Shown here one piece after another: positions 10,578 to 23,792 of a DNA stretch of 64,000 bases. Positions within the stretch are counted from its first letter, which is position 1, and every line of letters starts with the position of its first letter. The position numbers and the translations under genes were made by a program. Origin of the DNA: Phanerodontia chrysosporium (taxonomy: Eukaryota > Basidiomycota > Agaricomycetes > Polyporales > Phanerochaetaceae); NCBI GenBank assembly GCA_001910725.1, contig MJGA01000013.1:859663-923662 (forward strand), given 5' to 3'. The notes under the pieces were generated by a model. The model did no database searches. It was given only the letters and a program-made list of their open reading frames with translations, and was not told the origin of the DNA.

Positions 10578-12043
10578 ATGGTGAACTGGCTCTCACACGA
10601 GCTCATCGAAGCCGTCATCACATGCTTGATCGAGATGAGCTCTTTCCTGCTCGGTCTGTACAGGTGCGCCCTTCAGTGCGACCGCGGTGCTTGTCTGACC
10701 AGGCCCAATCGCGCAGCTGGTACCTTGCGTTGTCGTTCGAGCGGGTTGAGCTAGCCTTATTGCTCCGACGGACGAGACTGCGAGTGGTCCACGTACGTAA
10801 GGCATGGTAAACCATGTCTACTGACTCACACGACACCTGTAGGTGCCGTACCTTATAGGCCGCTACGCCCACCTCGTCATGCTGCTCACCATGTCAGTCC
10901 CAAGCATCATGCCCTGTACTACATTCTGACGACGTCCCGCAGCGTATCAGCGACTCCGCTGGCCATCGACAAGCCACTGGCGTCGAGCGGCTGCGCAGGC
11001 TTAGGTCCGTCGTTTCTTCCTCCCGTCGCCCACTCCGCGGCTTCTCACGGCAGCCCCTCTAGCAACCATGCGGCTGATCATCGTAAGGCACTATGCCCCA
11101 CCTTCGCATCTTTGCCTCACGTTGTTGCGTGCCTAGGTTACCGGCGACATGGCGCTATCGGCGTCAAGCTGTAACTTGGCTCTCCGCGCGTGCGTCGCCG
11201 ACACAATTGGCCATCCGGGCTCGCACTGATGGCTTGCGCCGTGCAGCATGGTGTTGTGGAAGGACAACAGGGCCGTATCGTGGCTTGTGCGGTACTTCAG
11301 CGTCCTTCATGCGGTCTACTCTCTCGTCTGTGAGTGTCCGTCCTTCCGCTAGCCTCTTCGTACACGAGGAGTAACGCGTGCTACGACGTTAGTGGGCAGC
11401 ACAGGAGTCATCGAACAATGGGACCCAGATCACATCTTCTGCACTATAGGCATTGCGCCGCGGGCCAGGCCCGCTTTCTTGGCGTACTTTATATGCAGTC
11501 AGTGACACCGCTCGCAGCCATTAATGCTTGCTTTATGGAGACTTATATCATGCACGACTCTAGCTGTCACATGGGACGTCTTCATTCTGGCCTTGACAAT
11601 TGTTGGGATGCTTACGAAGGACCTGCCGCCGGAGCTCCCGCTTCGCTCTACGCTTCTGTCTCAGGGCATCGCTTACGCGACAATCACTGTGTTCACTTGC
11701 ATACCTATGGCGGTGCGCGACTATCCATTTCTAAATCCGTATCTGGACCCTGATCATACCACAGGTCATGGTCTATCTCCCTTTGAATGGTAAGCATGGT
11801 TTAACAACTGTAGTGACGCTCAGTAAGCAACCCCCCGCAGAAGCTATGAACGTCGTGCTTCTCCCCCTCGGTGAGTCCCGATTCTAGTGTACCTATTCAC
11901 CGCTCTGACGATCCTGTAAGGCTGTACTATCAGGTCAGTCAGTACGCTACGAGTGAGGTCAAATGTTTGATATCCGACGCCAGCGTGATAGCATCCTCCG
12001 AGGTCGTCGCACTCCTGCTACGCCAAAAAGAGGAACAGTCTAG
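10578..12043 (+). CDS. multi-pass membrane protein of an agaricomycete family
   Basis: Many-exon gene with hydrophobic helices throughout. Exons used: 10578-about 10664, 10703-10792, 10843-10892, 10943-11004, 11063-11082, 11137-11189, 11247-11329, 11393-11497, 11564-11712, 11765-11789, 11841-11870, 11921-11933, then about 11999-12043. Recognisable segments in order: ELIEAVITCLIEMSSFLLGLY, VPYLIGRYAHLVMLLTIVSA, DMALSASSCNLALRAMVLWK, WLVRYFSVLHAVYSLV, WDVFILALTIVGML, GIAYATITVFTCIPMA and EAMNVVLLPL. This order resembles a widespread agaricomycete family of about seven membrane segments with no known function. The first exon joins the second one base out of phase, another probable deletion. The 3' end is uncertain: a stop lies at 12041-12043, but a further exon ending at 12257 (SLRNGHEAYRAAV) is possible. 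Confidence 0.65.
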
Positions 12044-12377
12044 GCACGTCTCTCACCCGCCTCAATAGACTATCCTAACCCACCGTGCGCCCAGCTTGTC
12101 GCTGCGAAACGGACACGAAGCGTACCGCGCCGCCGTATTGACCTCGATTACTCCTATGCACGAGGTCCAGCTCCATGACGATGCATCAGAACATACCGGC
12201 GAAGGTGGCGACGATAGAGGAGAGCACTACGGGACCAGGCAAAGGACAATCCCCTAGCTTGGATGATTGCGGGGTATGTAAGATGTATGATATACAGCAA
12301 GAACTACAGTGGAAGTCCTCAAACCTCCAGACCCGAACAGAGAAGTGGGCAGGACGGCAGAATGGGAACACAGAGCA

Positions 12378-13868
12378 TCATGGACACACGCCGATACCGT
12401 CTTCGACGAAATAGTCCGGCAGCGCTTCCTCGATCATCCGGATCTTCTCCTGTATCACCTTCCGCACCGTCGTCCGGCAGTCCTGGTGCATGTACGTCGC
12501 GGTGCCCCAGCGCACAAACTCCTTCGAGACCGCGCGGAGCCGGCCGAGCACGTCCGCGAGGCCGAGCTGGAGCACCGCGTCGCTGCGCGTCTTGTCCTTC
12601 CAGAACTCGAGCCAGCACTGCGTGCAGCCGTGCTGATGCCACGTCGCGCTGCACGCGGGCGCGTGCTCAAACGAGAGCGGCGTTGCGCGGAGGCGCTCCC
12701 ACACGAGCGTGAGCCGGTGGTAGCCCGTCAGCAGCCGCAGCTTCTGCTCGGGCGTGACAACCAGCCGGCCCTGGCCGTCGAGCACGCTCCACCGCTCGGC
12801 CGCGGGCGCGCCGTGTTGCGCCGGGTGCCGCGGGACCGTCACCGCCCCGCTCTGCATGACCTCGAAGTACGCGATCCCGCGCAGCGAACGCAGGTCCAGC
12901 TCGTCCGCGAGCGTCATCGCGAGGTGCGCGTACTGGATGGAGTGCCCCATGAGCGCCTTGAGCACGGCGATCATCGTCTGCAGCAGCTTCTCGTGTGTGC
13001 ACAGCTGTGCGAGGCGCATCAGCCTCGATATCAGTGCGCCGTTGCTCGCTACGGCTTGCGGCGTCGCGGTCTGTGGTGCCTGAGGCGCGAACGAGCTCGA
13101 TGCGATCGCCGACGCGGTCAACGCCGTCGAAGGATGGAGGATAGCGGTCGTCGACGATGGCAGGCAGAATATAGGTGGGGGTGGTTTGCGGTTCACTTGT
13201 TCATTTATGACATCGAGGGCCCAGGTCTCGAGAGAGCGGAAGTGATACTTGAACGACACTCGGGCGATGTCCACGAGACGGTCTAGGCGAGGCAAGTCCA
13301 TTTGTGGAATGGTAATCTCCCCGAGCTCGTGCGGTCTGTTACAAGGGAATGTCAATTACACGGACTGTTGTGCCTGGCGTTCGCCTTACAGAGCATACAA
13401 GACCCAGAGGAAATTCCTGAATTCAGAGACGGTCTCTCCGGTTAGATGGATGGGGCAGGTATCCGAAGTGCCTTCAACCTCATTTTCGCCTTGAGGCAAA
13501 GAGAACATGGAACTAAACAAGGAGCCGTCTTTCGCGAGCAGGGTACGGTGTACCTTGGACCAAAGCGTGAGCCTGGGAGCGGTGGGCGTGAAGGGCAGAC
13601 GTACATTGAACAGAGTATTCTGTACTCTCAGGACGCAGCTCCCGTCTTGGAGATAGTACGTCTCGTCTCTGGTCACGGTCTGGTCTGTCCCCTCGTCGAC
13701 GGTAGTCTGGTCTGCTATCTCGATGCTAGTGACGCTTTGCTGCACGGGATCGGGTTGCGGGCTGGTCCATGGTGCCTGGAGCATCTCTTCCTCGTCTATC
13801 CTGCTGCGCTTTGCAGACGAGTCGGAGAGGTCAGAGGCCAGGCTGGACGTGCGCGAGCGTTTGCCCAT
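12378..13868 (-). CDS. BTB/POZ-domain protein
   Basis: Two exons (13868-13390, 13335-12378) joined in phase, 478 residues, with no frameshift. The first 60 residues are Ser/Asp-rich and basic (MGKRSRTSSLASDLSDSSAK), possibly nuclear-targeting. A BTB-like fold follows: DGSCVLRVQNTLFNVRLPF, then LLAKDGSLFSSMFSLPQGE and TVSEFRNFLWVLYALP, the usual order of BTB strands and helices in agaricomycete BTB proteins. The C-terminal half is helical, with a Cys/His cluster (CSATWHQHGCTQCW) that might bind metal. Such proteins act as oligomerisation or ubiquitin-ligase adaptors; no specific role can be given. Confidence 0.75.
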
Positions 13869-14412
13869 GTCAGGACGGGGAGGATTCGCGGAGGAGAGAT
13901 GCGGGGAGCCAGGTCGGCGGCAGCGGTTCTTCTATAGCAGGCCACATCAAAGGGTCTTCACTGAATTCATAGCCCGAGCCCGAGCCCCGGTGTTGCGAGG
14001 ATGTGGCCGCGATTGGCAGCCTAAAACTTGGCGGGCCGGAGAGATGGAGGAGGGCAGTGCTGGCGGTCGGAGACATTTGTGTGGTGAGCGCAGAATCAAA
14101 GTCGCAAGACTGCCCGAGTGTGTGTGCCCTACATCTGATGCGCCGTTTGATGCGCCCCTCTCCCTCCCCGCCGAGGTGTTTCCGCCCTGCTCTCGCCAGC
14201 AGAGGTTTCGGGCAGAGACTGGACGACTGTATCATTTCTCATCGTCGTGAAGAACCTCGCACGTCGTCTGGCATCATTCCAAAGGCATATGGTCGCATAG
14301 CCAGAGCCGTGTGGGAGGAACCACATTAATCAGCAACACCAACCTCCTGCCGGTGCTCCCGCTCGTACATCCACCAACGGACTCAAACCTTTCCTGTGTC
14401 CTGCCAATAATC
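13869..14412. other. divergent promoter region
   Basis: 544 bp between the BTB gene (-) and the aldo-keto reductase (+). A minus-strand open frame (to about 14235) abuts the BTB start in another frame; it could be an upstream ORF or chance in GC-rich DNA. Confidence 0.4.
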
Positions 14413-15964
14413 ATGCCGTTTGGTGCGGTCAAGCTCAACGATGGCACCGAGGTCGACTCCGAACACGCTGCCAAGTCTCTCGACGAACTGACCGTGATCA
14501 CGTTGGCCTACAGATGCCTGCTATTGCCTATGGCACGGGCTCAAAGTGGAAAGGGCACGTAGGTGTCATTCACCCTTCTATTGCACGAGGCCACACTGAT
14601 GAGGACCCGGGCAGGACGTGACTACTTACGTCGAGCAGGCTATCGACGTAGGCTTCTCGCACATTGATACCGCACAGTGTAAGGCGCATTCAAGGCGACA
14701 TGCATGTCACTCACTCTTCACGCTTGTAGTCTATGGCACGGAAGAATACGTTGGCAAGGCTATCAAGGAGAGTGGCCTCGCGCGGTCCGAGCTCTACATC
14801 ACCACCAAATACTCCGGCCTCGGCACCGCTCCTCATGCAATTGAAGCTAGCTTGAAGAAGGTACCAATCTCTTAGAGTCGTCTCGGGCATCTCATTCATT
14901 GCCCGAAGCTCGGACTGGAATATGTAGACCTCTATCTTATCCACAACCCAAGGCTTCTCAAAGAGCCCGCGAAGGTCTGGGCTCAGTTCGAACAGTTCAA
15001 GAAAGCAGGTTACGCAAAGTTCGTGCCTGCTGGTTACACTCAGCACCGGTTATTAGTTCTAACCAGCCTGCTTACAGGAGCATCGGAGTTAGCAACTTCC
15101 AGCTGGACCAGCTGAAGTCGCTTCTCAGCGTCGCAAACGTGGTTCCAGCGGTCAATCAGGTGGGTTCCTCAGTATATGCAAACTTAGGCTTGATTGCTTA
15201 CACTTTTGCTCAAGATCTTCTTCAACCCCTACAACTACGCCGAGAATAAGGAGCTGCTCGAATTCTCCCAGAAGCACGGCATCGTGACCGAGGCCTACAG
15301 CAGCCTAGCGTACGCCACGAATCTCGCCTCGGCTCCCTGGCCGTATTAATTATGCCCTGCAGGCCTATCACACGCTACCCTGGCGGGCCCGTCGATAAGC
15401 CTGTCAACGCCGCTGCTAAACGTCTCGGTGCTACGCCGACCCAGGTCATCCTGTCATGGGTCCACAGCAAGGGCGTCGTGATCGTTACGTGAGCTCCCCC
15501 GCAAGCCCTGCTCCTGCCGCCCTGCTGACGGCCGGTACCGCAGCACAAGCTCCACGAAGGCGCACATGAAGGAGTATCTCGCGGTTGCCGATCTCCGTAT
15601 GTTGTTTCCTCGGCTCCCCCTCCCACGAAACCGCCGCTGACGCTCGGCTGCAGCGCCCCTGACCGAGGAGGAGATCGCTGCGATTGACGAGGCGGGCAAG
15701 AACGGCCCGCCCTCACAGCTGCGCGTGCTTCTGTATCGCGCGCAGCAGCGCTGGATGCTACTCCTGCTCCTCGTGGCTGTCTATCTGTTCTTCCTGGGCC
15801 CGTCCCGCTCGTACGCCTCAGCATTCCGGTCGGCTGCCACAGGTCCTAGACAAGGAGGTACCTCGCCTCATAGAGTACGTTGCTTTCGCCTCTCGTTGAA
15901 ATCTGTCCCTCGGAATACACAGCGTATTGTTATACGCGTGGAAACTAGAGAGTTTATGAAGTAG
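14413..15964 (+). CDS. aldo-keto reductase with hydrophobic C-terminal tail
   Basis: Ten-exon gene, all junctions in phase: 14413-14451, 14514-14558, 14615-14678, 14730-14860, 14909-15018, 15078-15159, 15215-15309, 15363-15488, 15544-15596, 15654-15964. The AKR tetrad is complete: Asp in SHIDTAQ, Tyr in FYGTEEYVG, Lys in LYITTKYSG, His in DLYLIHNPR. Other motifs are SIGVSNFQ, AVNQ and NADPH-site residues (VVIVTTSSTKAHMKEY). After LTEEEIAAIDEAGKNGP, where ordinary family members end, the frame continues into a clear membrane segment (about WMLLLLLVAVYLFFLG) and a basic tail. The enzyme may therefore be tail-anchored facing the cytosol. The last about 40 residues are uncertain because a splice within them is possible. 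Substrate unknown. Confidence 0.85.
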
Positions 15965-16725
15965 CTGGAAGCTCCTGCAAGAATAATCCCGTGGTACTTG
16001 ATCGGGGCGCATCTTCTGGTGACACGACGCGACATGCCAATGCGACTTGGTCCACGTCAACCTCCGCCGTCGCGTTCTGCAGAGGGATCACGGTCTATGA
16101 GTGCCTCTTTTGTAGCTGGAGCGAGGGCTTCGTCAATGTTCCTGATCTCTGGAACCACGGAATTGCGTACAGAGAATCGCCAGAAACGACCCACTCGGCA
16201 TATTTGCTGGCTTTGAAGTTAACTGCCCGCAAGTTGAACATGAAGCATGAGATGAGGATTTGCAGCTACAATTTCATTAGGCTGTACCTTCAAAGAGGTG
16301 CTATACCACTTGCAACTTACCAGATTTTGACATAGGGCTTGCACGACCGCGATTTTGATTCCAACCTACAGACAAGTGCATGCTCGAATATGGCCTAAAA
16401 TGACTTCTGATCTCAGCGACCATTTGTGCGATTTTGTTCAGTCACGAGAAAGACAGAGTACTGACTAGGACTGAAATTTTTCCTGTCGAGTGATGCTCAA
16501 GTATGAACGACATCAGCTCGTAGCTTGTTTAAAGTGCAAATAACAATACTCACATGCCAAATAATGGGTCCTTGGACCTATCTATGAGCCTAATGCGTAT
16601 CGTGAATATCAATGGAGTACCCTTGTGTCGAAGCCATAAATCGTACGAACGGCTCCTGACTAGAAATAATCACCTCGTTCGTTCTCTGCCTTCGAGTCCT
16701 TCAAGTGGGTCACAAGCATACCACG
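15965..16725. other. intergenic between convergent genes
   Basis: About 0.76 kb of AT-richer sequence between the aldo-keto reductase and the transporter/transferase fusion gene. Nothing recognised. Confidence 0.5.
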
Positions 16726-19700
16726 TTAGTTGTTGCCGCCACTCGGCCCGGTAATGCTCTGCCAGTGCTGAAGATGGCAATCTGTCCGTTCGGATGGGCA
16801 ACAAAGCTTCGCTTTGCAAGAGGAGGCGACAGCGACCGTGGTTAGTATACTCTCACTCTGCACACTCATGCGCATATCAATCCAGTAATGTTGACATTTT
16901 CGGACCTCGCCGTCATTCAACAGGTATGTCATGGGGAAGTCTCGTTCAATGGGGACGACCACGGTATGCCCTGTCGCATAGCGGACTCCGCTTGTAACCT
17001 CCTGACATCGGGAATGTGCTCCGTGTTGCCTCTCCAGACTCCATTCGCATCTTTGTCTCCCCAGTGGAAGGTATGGAAAGTGTCGACTTCCATTCCTTTG
17101 GCCCAAGTTTGGCGCACGAAGGTTGCATTCAGAGGTGGTTGCCAAATCCACCACTGCCATAACATTTCAATCAGTGTCACAGATCCAATGACGAAGGCGC
17201 CGCTTACATGATCAACGTATAGTATAGGCTCGTCCGGAGGCGATACAAGGTGAAGTGTAGTCGGCGTCGCTATTTCCAGGAAGCAGTTCGTCTCCAAGAA
17301 CAGGCCCAGGACATGCATGAAGTCGCGTAGTGTCGTCCGGGGATGTACATCGTATCGGCAGAGCCGCCGATGAAGCGCGTACCGTTGGTCAGTGACGCAA
17401 GATGTTCTCGCATGTGCAGAGGCACCTTGAGGTACGCCGGCATGCAGACATGGACCCCCACATGTGGCTCTCTAGAGAGACACCGAAGCATGAGCTCACG
17501 CTATGATAACCCGAGATCGCCAGGACTCACCCCCACCACCAGTCTACTCCCCAGTGTCTCCACGTGGCAGTCAGGTTGACCGACGGATCAGGCGAGATAT
17601 TCGCTGGGGGCGCATGCAGGCTCTTGTTCTGATTCGCAGCTTCGTCACCTAGTGCGGGATTGTAGACGTACTGCCCGAAAGGCGAGTGGTACCAGAAGTA
17701 GCGCTGGTCAAATTGTTGCAGCCGAGGAATGTTCAGAAGCGTATCGAACGGCGCCCAGAGGTATCCGTCGTAGCACGGATACTCGCGCATAGCGGTGTAG
17801 AGCATGTGGTGAGCCATCTACGGCCACGGTCAGGCCAGGACACCGCAACTGTGAGAGAATACGCACTCGGCCAGCCATCTTGTAATAAGAGGGATCGGAT
17901 AGGTCTTCGTCTGACTCGTATGTATCGACCAGCACATCGTATGAATGCTGGAATCCTTGGTCTTCTCTGTTACCGGGTCCAACAAACACGATCTGCGCCA
18001 ACGTCAGCCTCACTCTGGAAGTAAGTGATCATGTTTGACTCACATTCGGAAACCACTCTGAATAGACTTCCCGGTAAGAGTCAAGATTCACATCGTATCG
18101 CGCATGACTGAAGAATACAACGAGCAGGATGTCGTCGAAGGCGTGATATGTCCGCTTTCCTCCGCCGGGTACGATAACTGGCGGCGACTTCCGCGGGCAT
18201 GTAATCTTCGCCTGTGCAATCCGATCCACAAGCGACACGCGTGTAGACGGAATCGACGCATCTACAAGTGCCTTGCTCGTCGTATGCGTCGTAATTACGA
18301 GGCCAAACGTTGCAGTGACCAGCACGAGCAACGATACAATCCTGAAGAACAAGCCCGGAGTTGCCTAGATATATCCGCCGCGTTCAGCAGTGAGAAAATA
18401 CCACTAGCAATCGGTTACCTTACCTTTGGGTACCAATCATGACTGGAAGTCGCCAGATAGGCGACTGCACCTATCACTGTGAGACACGAGCCGCCAATCA
18501 AGCCTGCTGTAAACTGAGAGTGCACAAGGCCGAGGCCAAGCAGGTAAAGCGCGGCGCCGAGAGAATGTAAGACAGCAGCCGACACAGCTCCCTGGGCTGT
18601 TTCCGTCAGAGCCGCAGAATCGAGCCTTTGTAAAGGAGCTCACATTGAACGGCAGCCAGAAGGACAAGGTCGAAGACAGTTTGAGACAGCGCGCCGACCA
18701 CTATCCGTGACTCCGAGAAATGCGCAGTCAGCTCCTGGATGGCGGGCTGAGACGCGTTCTTTGCGAAAGCGAGGGCATTGAGGATCGTCGTGAGCACGAA
18801 CAGGAGTGTGTGGAGGGCGGGAACAGATATGCTATGAACGTGGGTGTAGATCTATATCGGGTAAATGTCCGAGGAGATAGCACAGCCAGAAAAGCGGACG
18901 CACGTAGTCCATAAACGCAAGATAGAGCGAGGTGGAGAGCACCACTGCGGAGAGTAGAGGGTATGTGAAGTTGGGAATTAGCTTGGGAATTATACTTGAC
19001 TATCGAGGCATATGAGATCGGTTCCGACGGGTAGAAAGGTGCATGGGGCGTTACCTGTATGATAATGAAACCAGACGCCTGTCCTGTATATGAGCGTGGC
19101 ACCTGCACTAGAACAGTACCATGCTCACTTGTAATAATATGGATTGCCATTGTTTGAGTCCGAGATCCCTTGAGAGGAAGATATATGCAAATACCCCAGT
19201 GACAAGCGTTCCAATCGACATCGCAAGCCAGACGGTTATAGGGTCCGTCAACTCCTCAGAATATGCGACCTATGGCGTGTCAATGTAGAAAAGCCTACAG
19301 TGCAGACGTATACGTACGTTATGTGTGTACACTGTGAACAGGACTGCCGCAAGCACGGCGAACGTGCACGCCACGCTCGGCGGTACTCGCACCCCGCTGC
19401 CATGCTGCTGCGCAGGCTTCTCCTCGCCGTTCCAGCGCGCCTCCTGGTCACCATCTTCGTCTGCGCCGCTAAGAGGTAGACTTTCTTCTGCGGGTGCGTC
19501 GAGTCTACCGGCATGTCTGCTGCTCCGTCGGCGCTGCCAGACGAAGTACAGCACAGCGAACACGAGTTTGAAGACTTCGGGAAGGACAGGGTTGCGGAGT
19601 GTGAGGGGGACGTCGAGTTCGTCGTCGTCTGCATGCCACGATGAAATCCACCGGTGAACGAGCCATGTTGCCACGAATACTGCCTGTGTACGCCGGCGCG

Positions 19701-19817
19701 TCGGATGAGCTTGCCGTGCACGGGATGGAACGAAGCGTGTCTCACCGAAACTTTTACTTTTCCAAATACATCGCTGTATTTTCTTGTGTTGCTTTGACGC
19801 GAGCTCGACACACTCAT
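16726..19817 (-). CDS. nucleotide-sugar-transporter-like domain fused to a glycosyltransferase-like domain
   Basis: Single gene of about 832 residues. Exons: 19817-19746, 19683-19318, 19269-19129, 19078-19055, 18999-18904, 18851-18644, 18587-18424, 18364-18044, 17992-17867, 17817-17531, 17471-17208, 17153-16726. The first half is multi-spanning and resembles SLC35-type transporters (VLPEVFKLVFAVLYFVWQ, YSEELTDPITVWLAMS, LGLKQWQSILLQ, AALYLLGLGLVHSQF). Without a break it continues through another membrane segment (FFRIVSLLVLVTATFGLV) into a lumenal-type domain of about 400 residues with HAFDDILLVVFFSHARYD, YHSPFGQYVYNPAL, HVGVHVCMPAYL and WWIWQPPLNATFV. I read this domain as glycosyltransferase-like, family not identified. 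There is no ATG for a separate downstream gene: the apparent start at 18352 is TTG. One-base gaps are needed near 17321-17326 and 16969-16971. Likely Golgi or ER, inferred from the transporter part. Confidence 0.72.
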
Positions 19818-20112
19818 AGAAATGTGGGTTCCACCACGGTGGCAGCGAGGACTGTGGTGGACAGTGAAGTCAAAGCGGTATATGCCAGCAAGCGCTCATT
19901 TGCACCCGTTGATGACAGCGCGACGCGCATCAAGTCCCGATCTGACCGCTTGGTGGTTTCGCGTGGGGCTGTACGAGCCCCAGGTTCACCGGACACAATT
20001 ATAATGGTGAGCATATAGTGTACACTGTATGTACTTTTACAGATTCCAAGGATACATATGCAAAGATGGTCCATATGAGAAGGTCGAATGTGAAATCGTC
20101 TAGGTTATGTCA
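19818..20112. other. short intergenic, promoter of the fusion gene
   Basis: 295 bp between the DAHP synthase stop and the fusion-gene start, both on the minus strand. No clear TATA box was noted. Confidence 0.4.
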
Positions 20113-21665
<1,553 letters not shown>

Positions 21666-21736
21666 GCCTAGGTCTGTCACTGAAGAAAGAGGGGGAGGAG
21701 AAGGAGCGTTGGAGAAGAGCAGGGCGGGGGTGGGGG

Positions 21737-21744
21737 TATATATA
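21737..21744 (-). promoter_or_regulatory. TATA box of the DAHP synthase gene
   Basis: TATATATA on the minus strand, about 72 nt upstream of the ATG at 21665, inside the 424-bp region shared with divergent TIM9. Confidence 0.5.
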
Positions 21745-22089
21745 CGCACTGGTAACGTTAAGTCGGTGCGTGAGGTGATCCGAAGGAGTGGGGCAACGTG
21801 TACGTGGCTGGCAACGAGGAGGCTATTGTGCTCGAGATCTGTGGATGAGAATGTACGAAAGAGACCGGACTTTTGACAGAGCAGTGTCGAGCCTATGCAG
21901 GCCGAGTCAATTATGGGCGTCTCCTAACATTTCAGGAGATGAAGGCACGTGCCTCAGCGCGGACAGACGCCGATCGCGTATTGTCCTTGGCGCCTCCGCT
22001 CTGCCCGTCAGCTCGTCCTCGACGCCCGCCCTCTCGATTCCTCGCCCGCGCCCTGTCTCAGTCCGTCCCCGACAACAACTAGATCCACG

Positions 22090-22562
22090 ATGGACTTTTC
22101 TTCCATGAACGCGGCTGAGCAGGCCCACATGTCCAAAATCATCGAAAAGAAGCAGGTCTGTGTTCCAACCACGCCCTGCCTCACCCAGGCAATGCTGAAA
22201 CAAGCATAAACCAGATGCAAGACTTCCTCCGCATGTACTCCAACCTCGTCGAGAGGTGCTTCAACGCCTGCTGCAACGACTTTACAAGCAAGTCCTTGTC
22301 TTCAAAAGAGGTACGCTTCCCGTCCCTTTCTCCGTTTGCGGCTCGGAACGCTCGCTCGGTCTGGTCGGACTGACGATCTCTCCTCAGGAGCAATGCGTGC
22401 TCAACTGCACCGACAAGTTCTTGAAGCACTCGGAGCGAGTGGGAGCGCGGTTCGCTGAACAAAATGCCGGTGCGTTCTCTCCAACCTTCGTGCGAACGTG
22501 CCCGTCCAACTCACACCAACTTCGATCCCGCTCCAGACGCCATGGGTGCCGGCAGCAAGTAA
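22090..22562 (+). CDS. TIM9: mitochondrial import chaperone subunit Tim9
   Basis: Small Tim protein of the mitochondrial intermembrane space; with Tim10 it escorts carrier precursors to the TIM22 complex. Four exons in phase: 22090-22155, 22215-22310, 22388-22469, 22537-22562; 89 residues, the usual size. The twin CX3C motifs are present: CFNAC in [12 protein letters not shown] and CVLNC in [20 protein letters not shown], the latter typical of Tim9 rather than Tim10. There is no presequence, as expected for a Mia40 substrate. It is divergent from DAHP synthase. Confidence 0.95.
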
Positions 22563-22839
22563 ACAATCCGGCCATGTACATTTCATCTCATGCCCGATGC
22601 TTCGTCTACGCTACGACATACACCTAATTCAGTTTTCCTGTTTGCACGTCCCGCTATTCCTCGCTCAGTCGTTCTTCTCCTTGATGCAAATATCACATAG
22701 CTCTCAGGCGGCTGTAGGGCGGATCCGACAACGAAGAGCACATCCGCAGTACTTGTAATGCAACTCATGGTATGTGGTATCCATTCACGACTAAGACATG
22801 GTATAAGACTACGTTCAAAAAGAACCTGGGCGCATCGCA

Positions 22840-23792
22840 TTAAGCTTGAACAGCCTGAGCAGCCCTGCCCAGCTCATCGCGCTGTGCATCGCTCATCGCT
22901 GCAGAAGAGCCCACGTCAGAGCTCCCAGCGCCGTTCTCAGGGCCCGCCGGCATCTTCAGAGCGTGAGCCTCTCCAGCAATCGGGGGTGCGGTCTCGGGGC
23001 CGGGTTCAGTTGCGAGGGCTGGCTCAGTGATAAGACCAGGCTCGGTGGGCGGGGGTGCTGAGGCCTGCTTCTCCTCGGCGTCGAGCTTCTCAAGCCATTT
23101 AGTGACGAACTTGACGTGTGCACCATAGTTCATCGTGGCCTCGAGTGAATCCCTGGGATCGGGTCAATGTTCTCTGGATGAGCACATTTGACAAGATACG
23201 CTGAGAACAGAAGCCATGCGCACCGTACAATGCCCTTCGAATCTATCACGACTGTCACTCGGGCATCGACAAGGCCAAGCAAGCCTTTGCCTATGTGATA
23301 TGCCTTTCTTGCCTCGCCCGCCGAGTCGCTGAGGACAGGGTACTGGAACGGGAGTGAGAACGACTTCTCCCGTCGAGTGCCGCTGATTGCGTACCGTTAG
23401 CTTGTGCTTGTCTACGAATTCCTTCTGCTTCTCCACAGGGTCTGAGCTGATACCAATGACCTGCGCATTTGTCGCCTTGAAGCTCTCCCTTTCTGCAGTC
23501 CAATGAGCACAGCCCCTCTCACGACCCGTCCGCTACCAACACGCACCGACGAGGGCGTCACGAAATTCGCATGCCTCCTTGGTGCATCCATAGGTCCCTG
23601 AATGCATGCAGCACGTCGTCAGTGGCACTCCTCCGCGGCCGATGGCTCGTTGGTACGTACCAGACTTTGGGTAGAAGAACAGCACGATAGGCCGCCCGAC
23701 CTTCTCAGGCTCCAGGGTATACGTCTGGCCGTTGGCGTCCGGGAGAGACAGCGCGGGGCAGGCTTGCCAGTGAGTGGGTATGAGCGCGGCAT
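22840..23792 (-). CDS. peroxiredoxin, PrxQ/BCP type
   Basis: Thiol peroxidase reducing H2O2 and organic peroxides. Exons: 23792-23661, 23597-23547, 23492-23395, 23342-23224, 23152-22840; about 237 residues. After [13 protein letters not shown] come [19 protein letters not shown] and [14 protein letters not shown]: the peroxidatic Cys and a resolving Cys five residues on, the atypical 2-Cys pattern of the PrxQ/bacterioferritin-comigratory group. [15 protein letters not shown] and [15 protein letters not shown] follow. A low-complexity Pro/Ala/Glu tail of about 70 residues after [11 protein letters not shown] is an addition to the usual about 160-residue core. One C is missing in the run at 23755-23758 (PAP|ALSL). 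Convergent with TIM9. Confidence 0.92.

Noticed and set aside
12309..13286. 325-codon plus-strand open frame
   Set aside because: Antisense to the BTB gene exon 2, with Arg-rich composition typical of a reverse-frame shadow.
18044..18352. Separate gene starting with FFRIVSLLVL
   Set aside because: The apparent start codon is TTG. The segment is joined in phase to the upstream transporter-like exons by a normal intron, so a single fused gene is preferred.
18588..18643. Frameshift in the transporter-like part near the exon 6/7 join
   Set aside because: Using the acceptor GGGAG at 18588 instead of CCCAG at 18592 restores the frame, so no sequence error is needed there.
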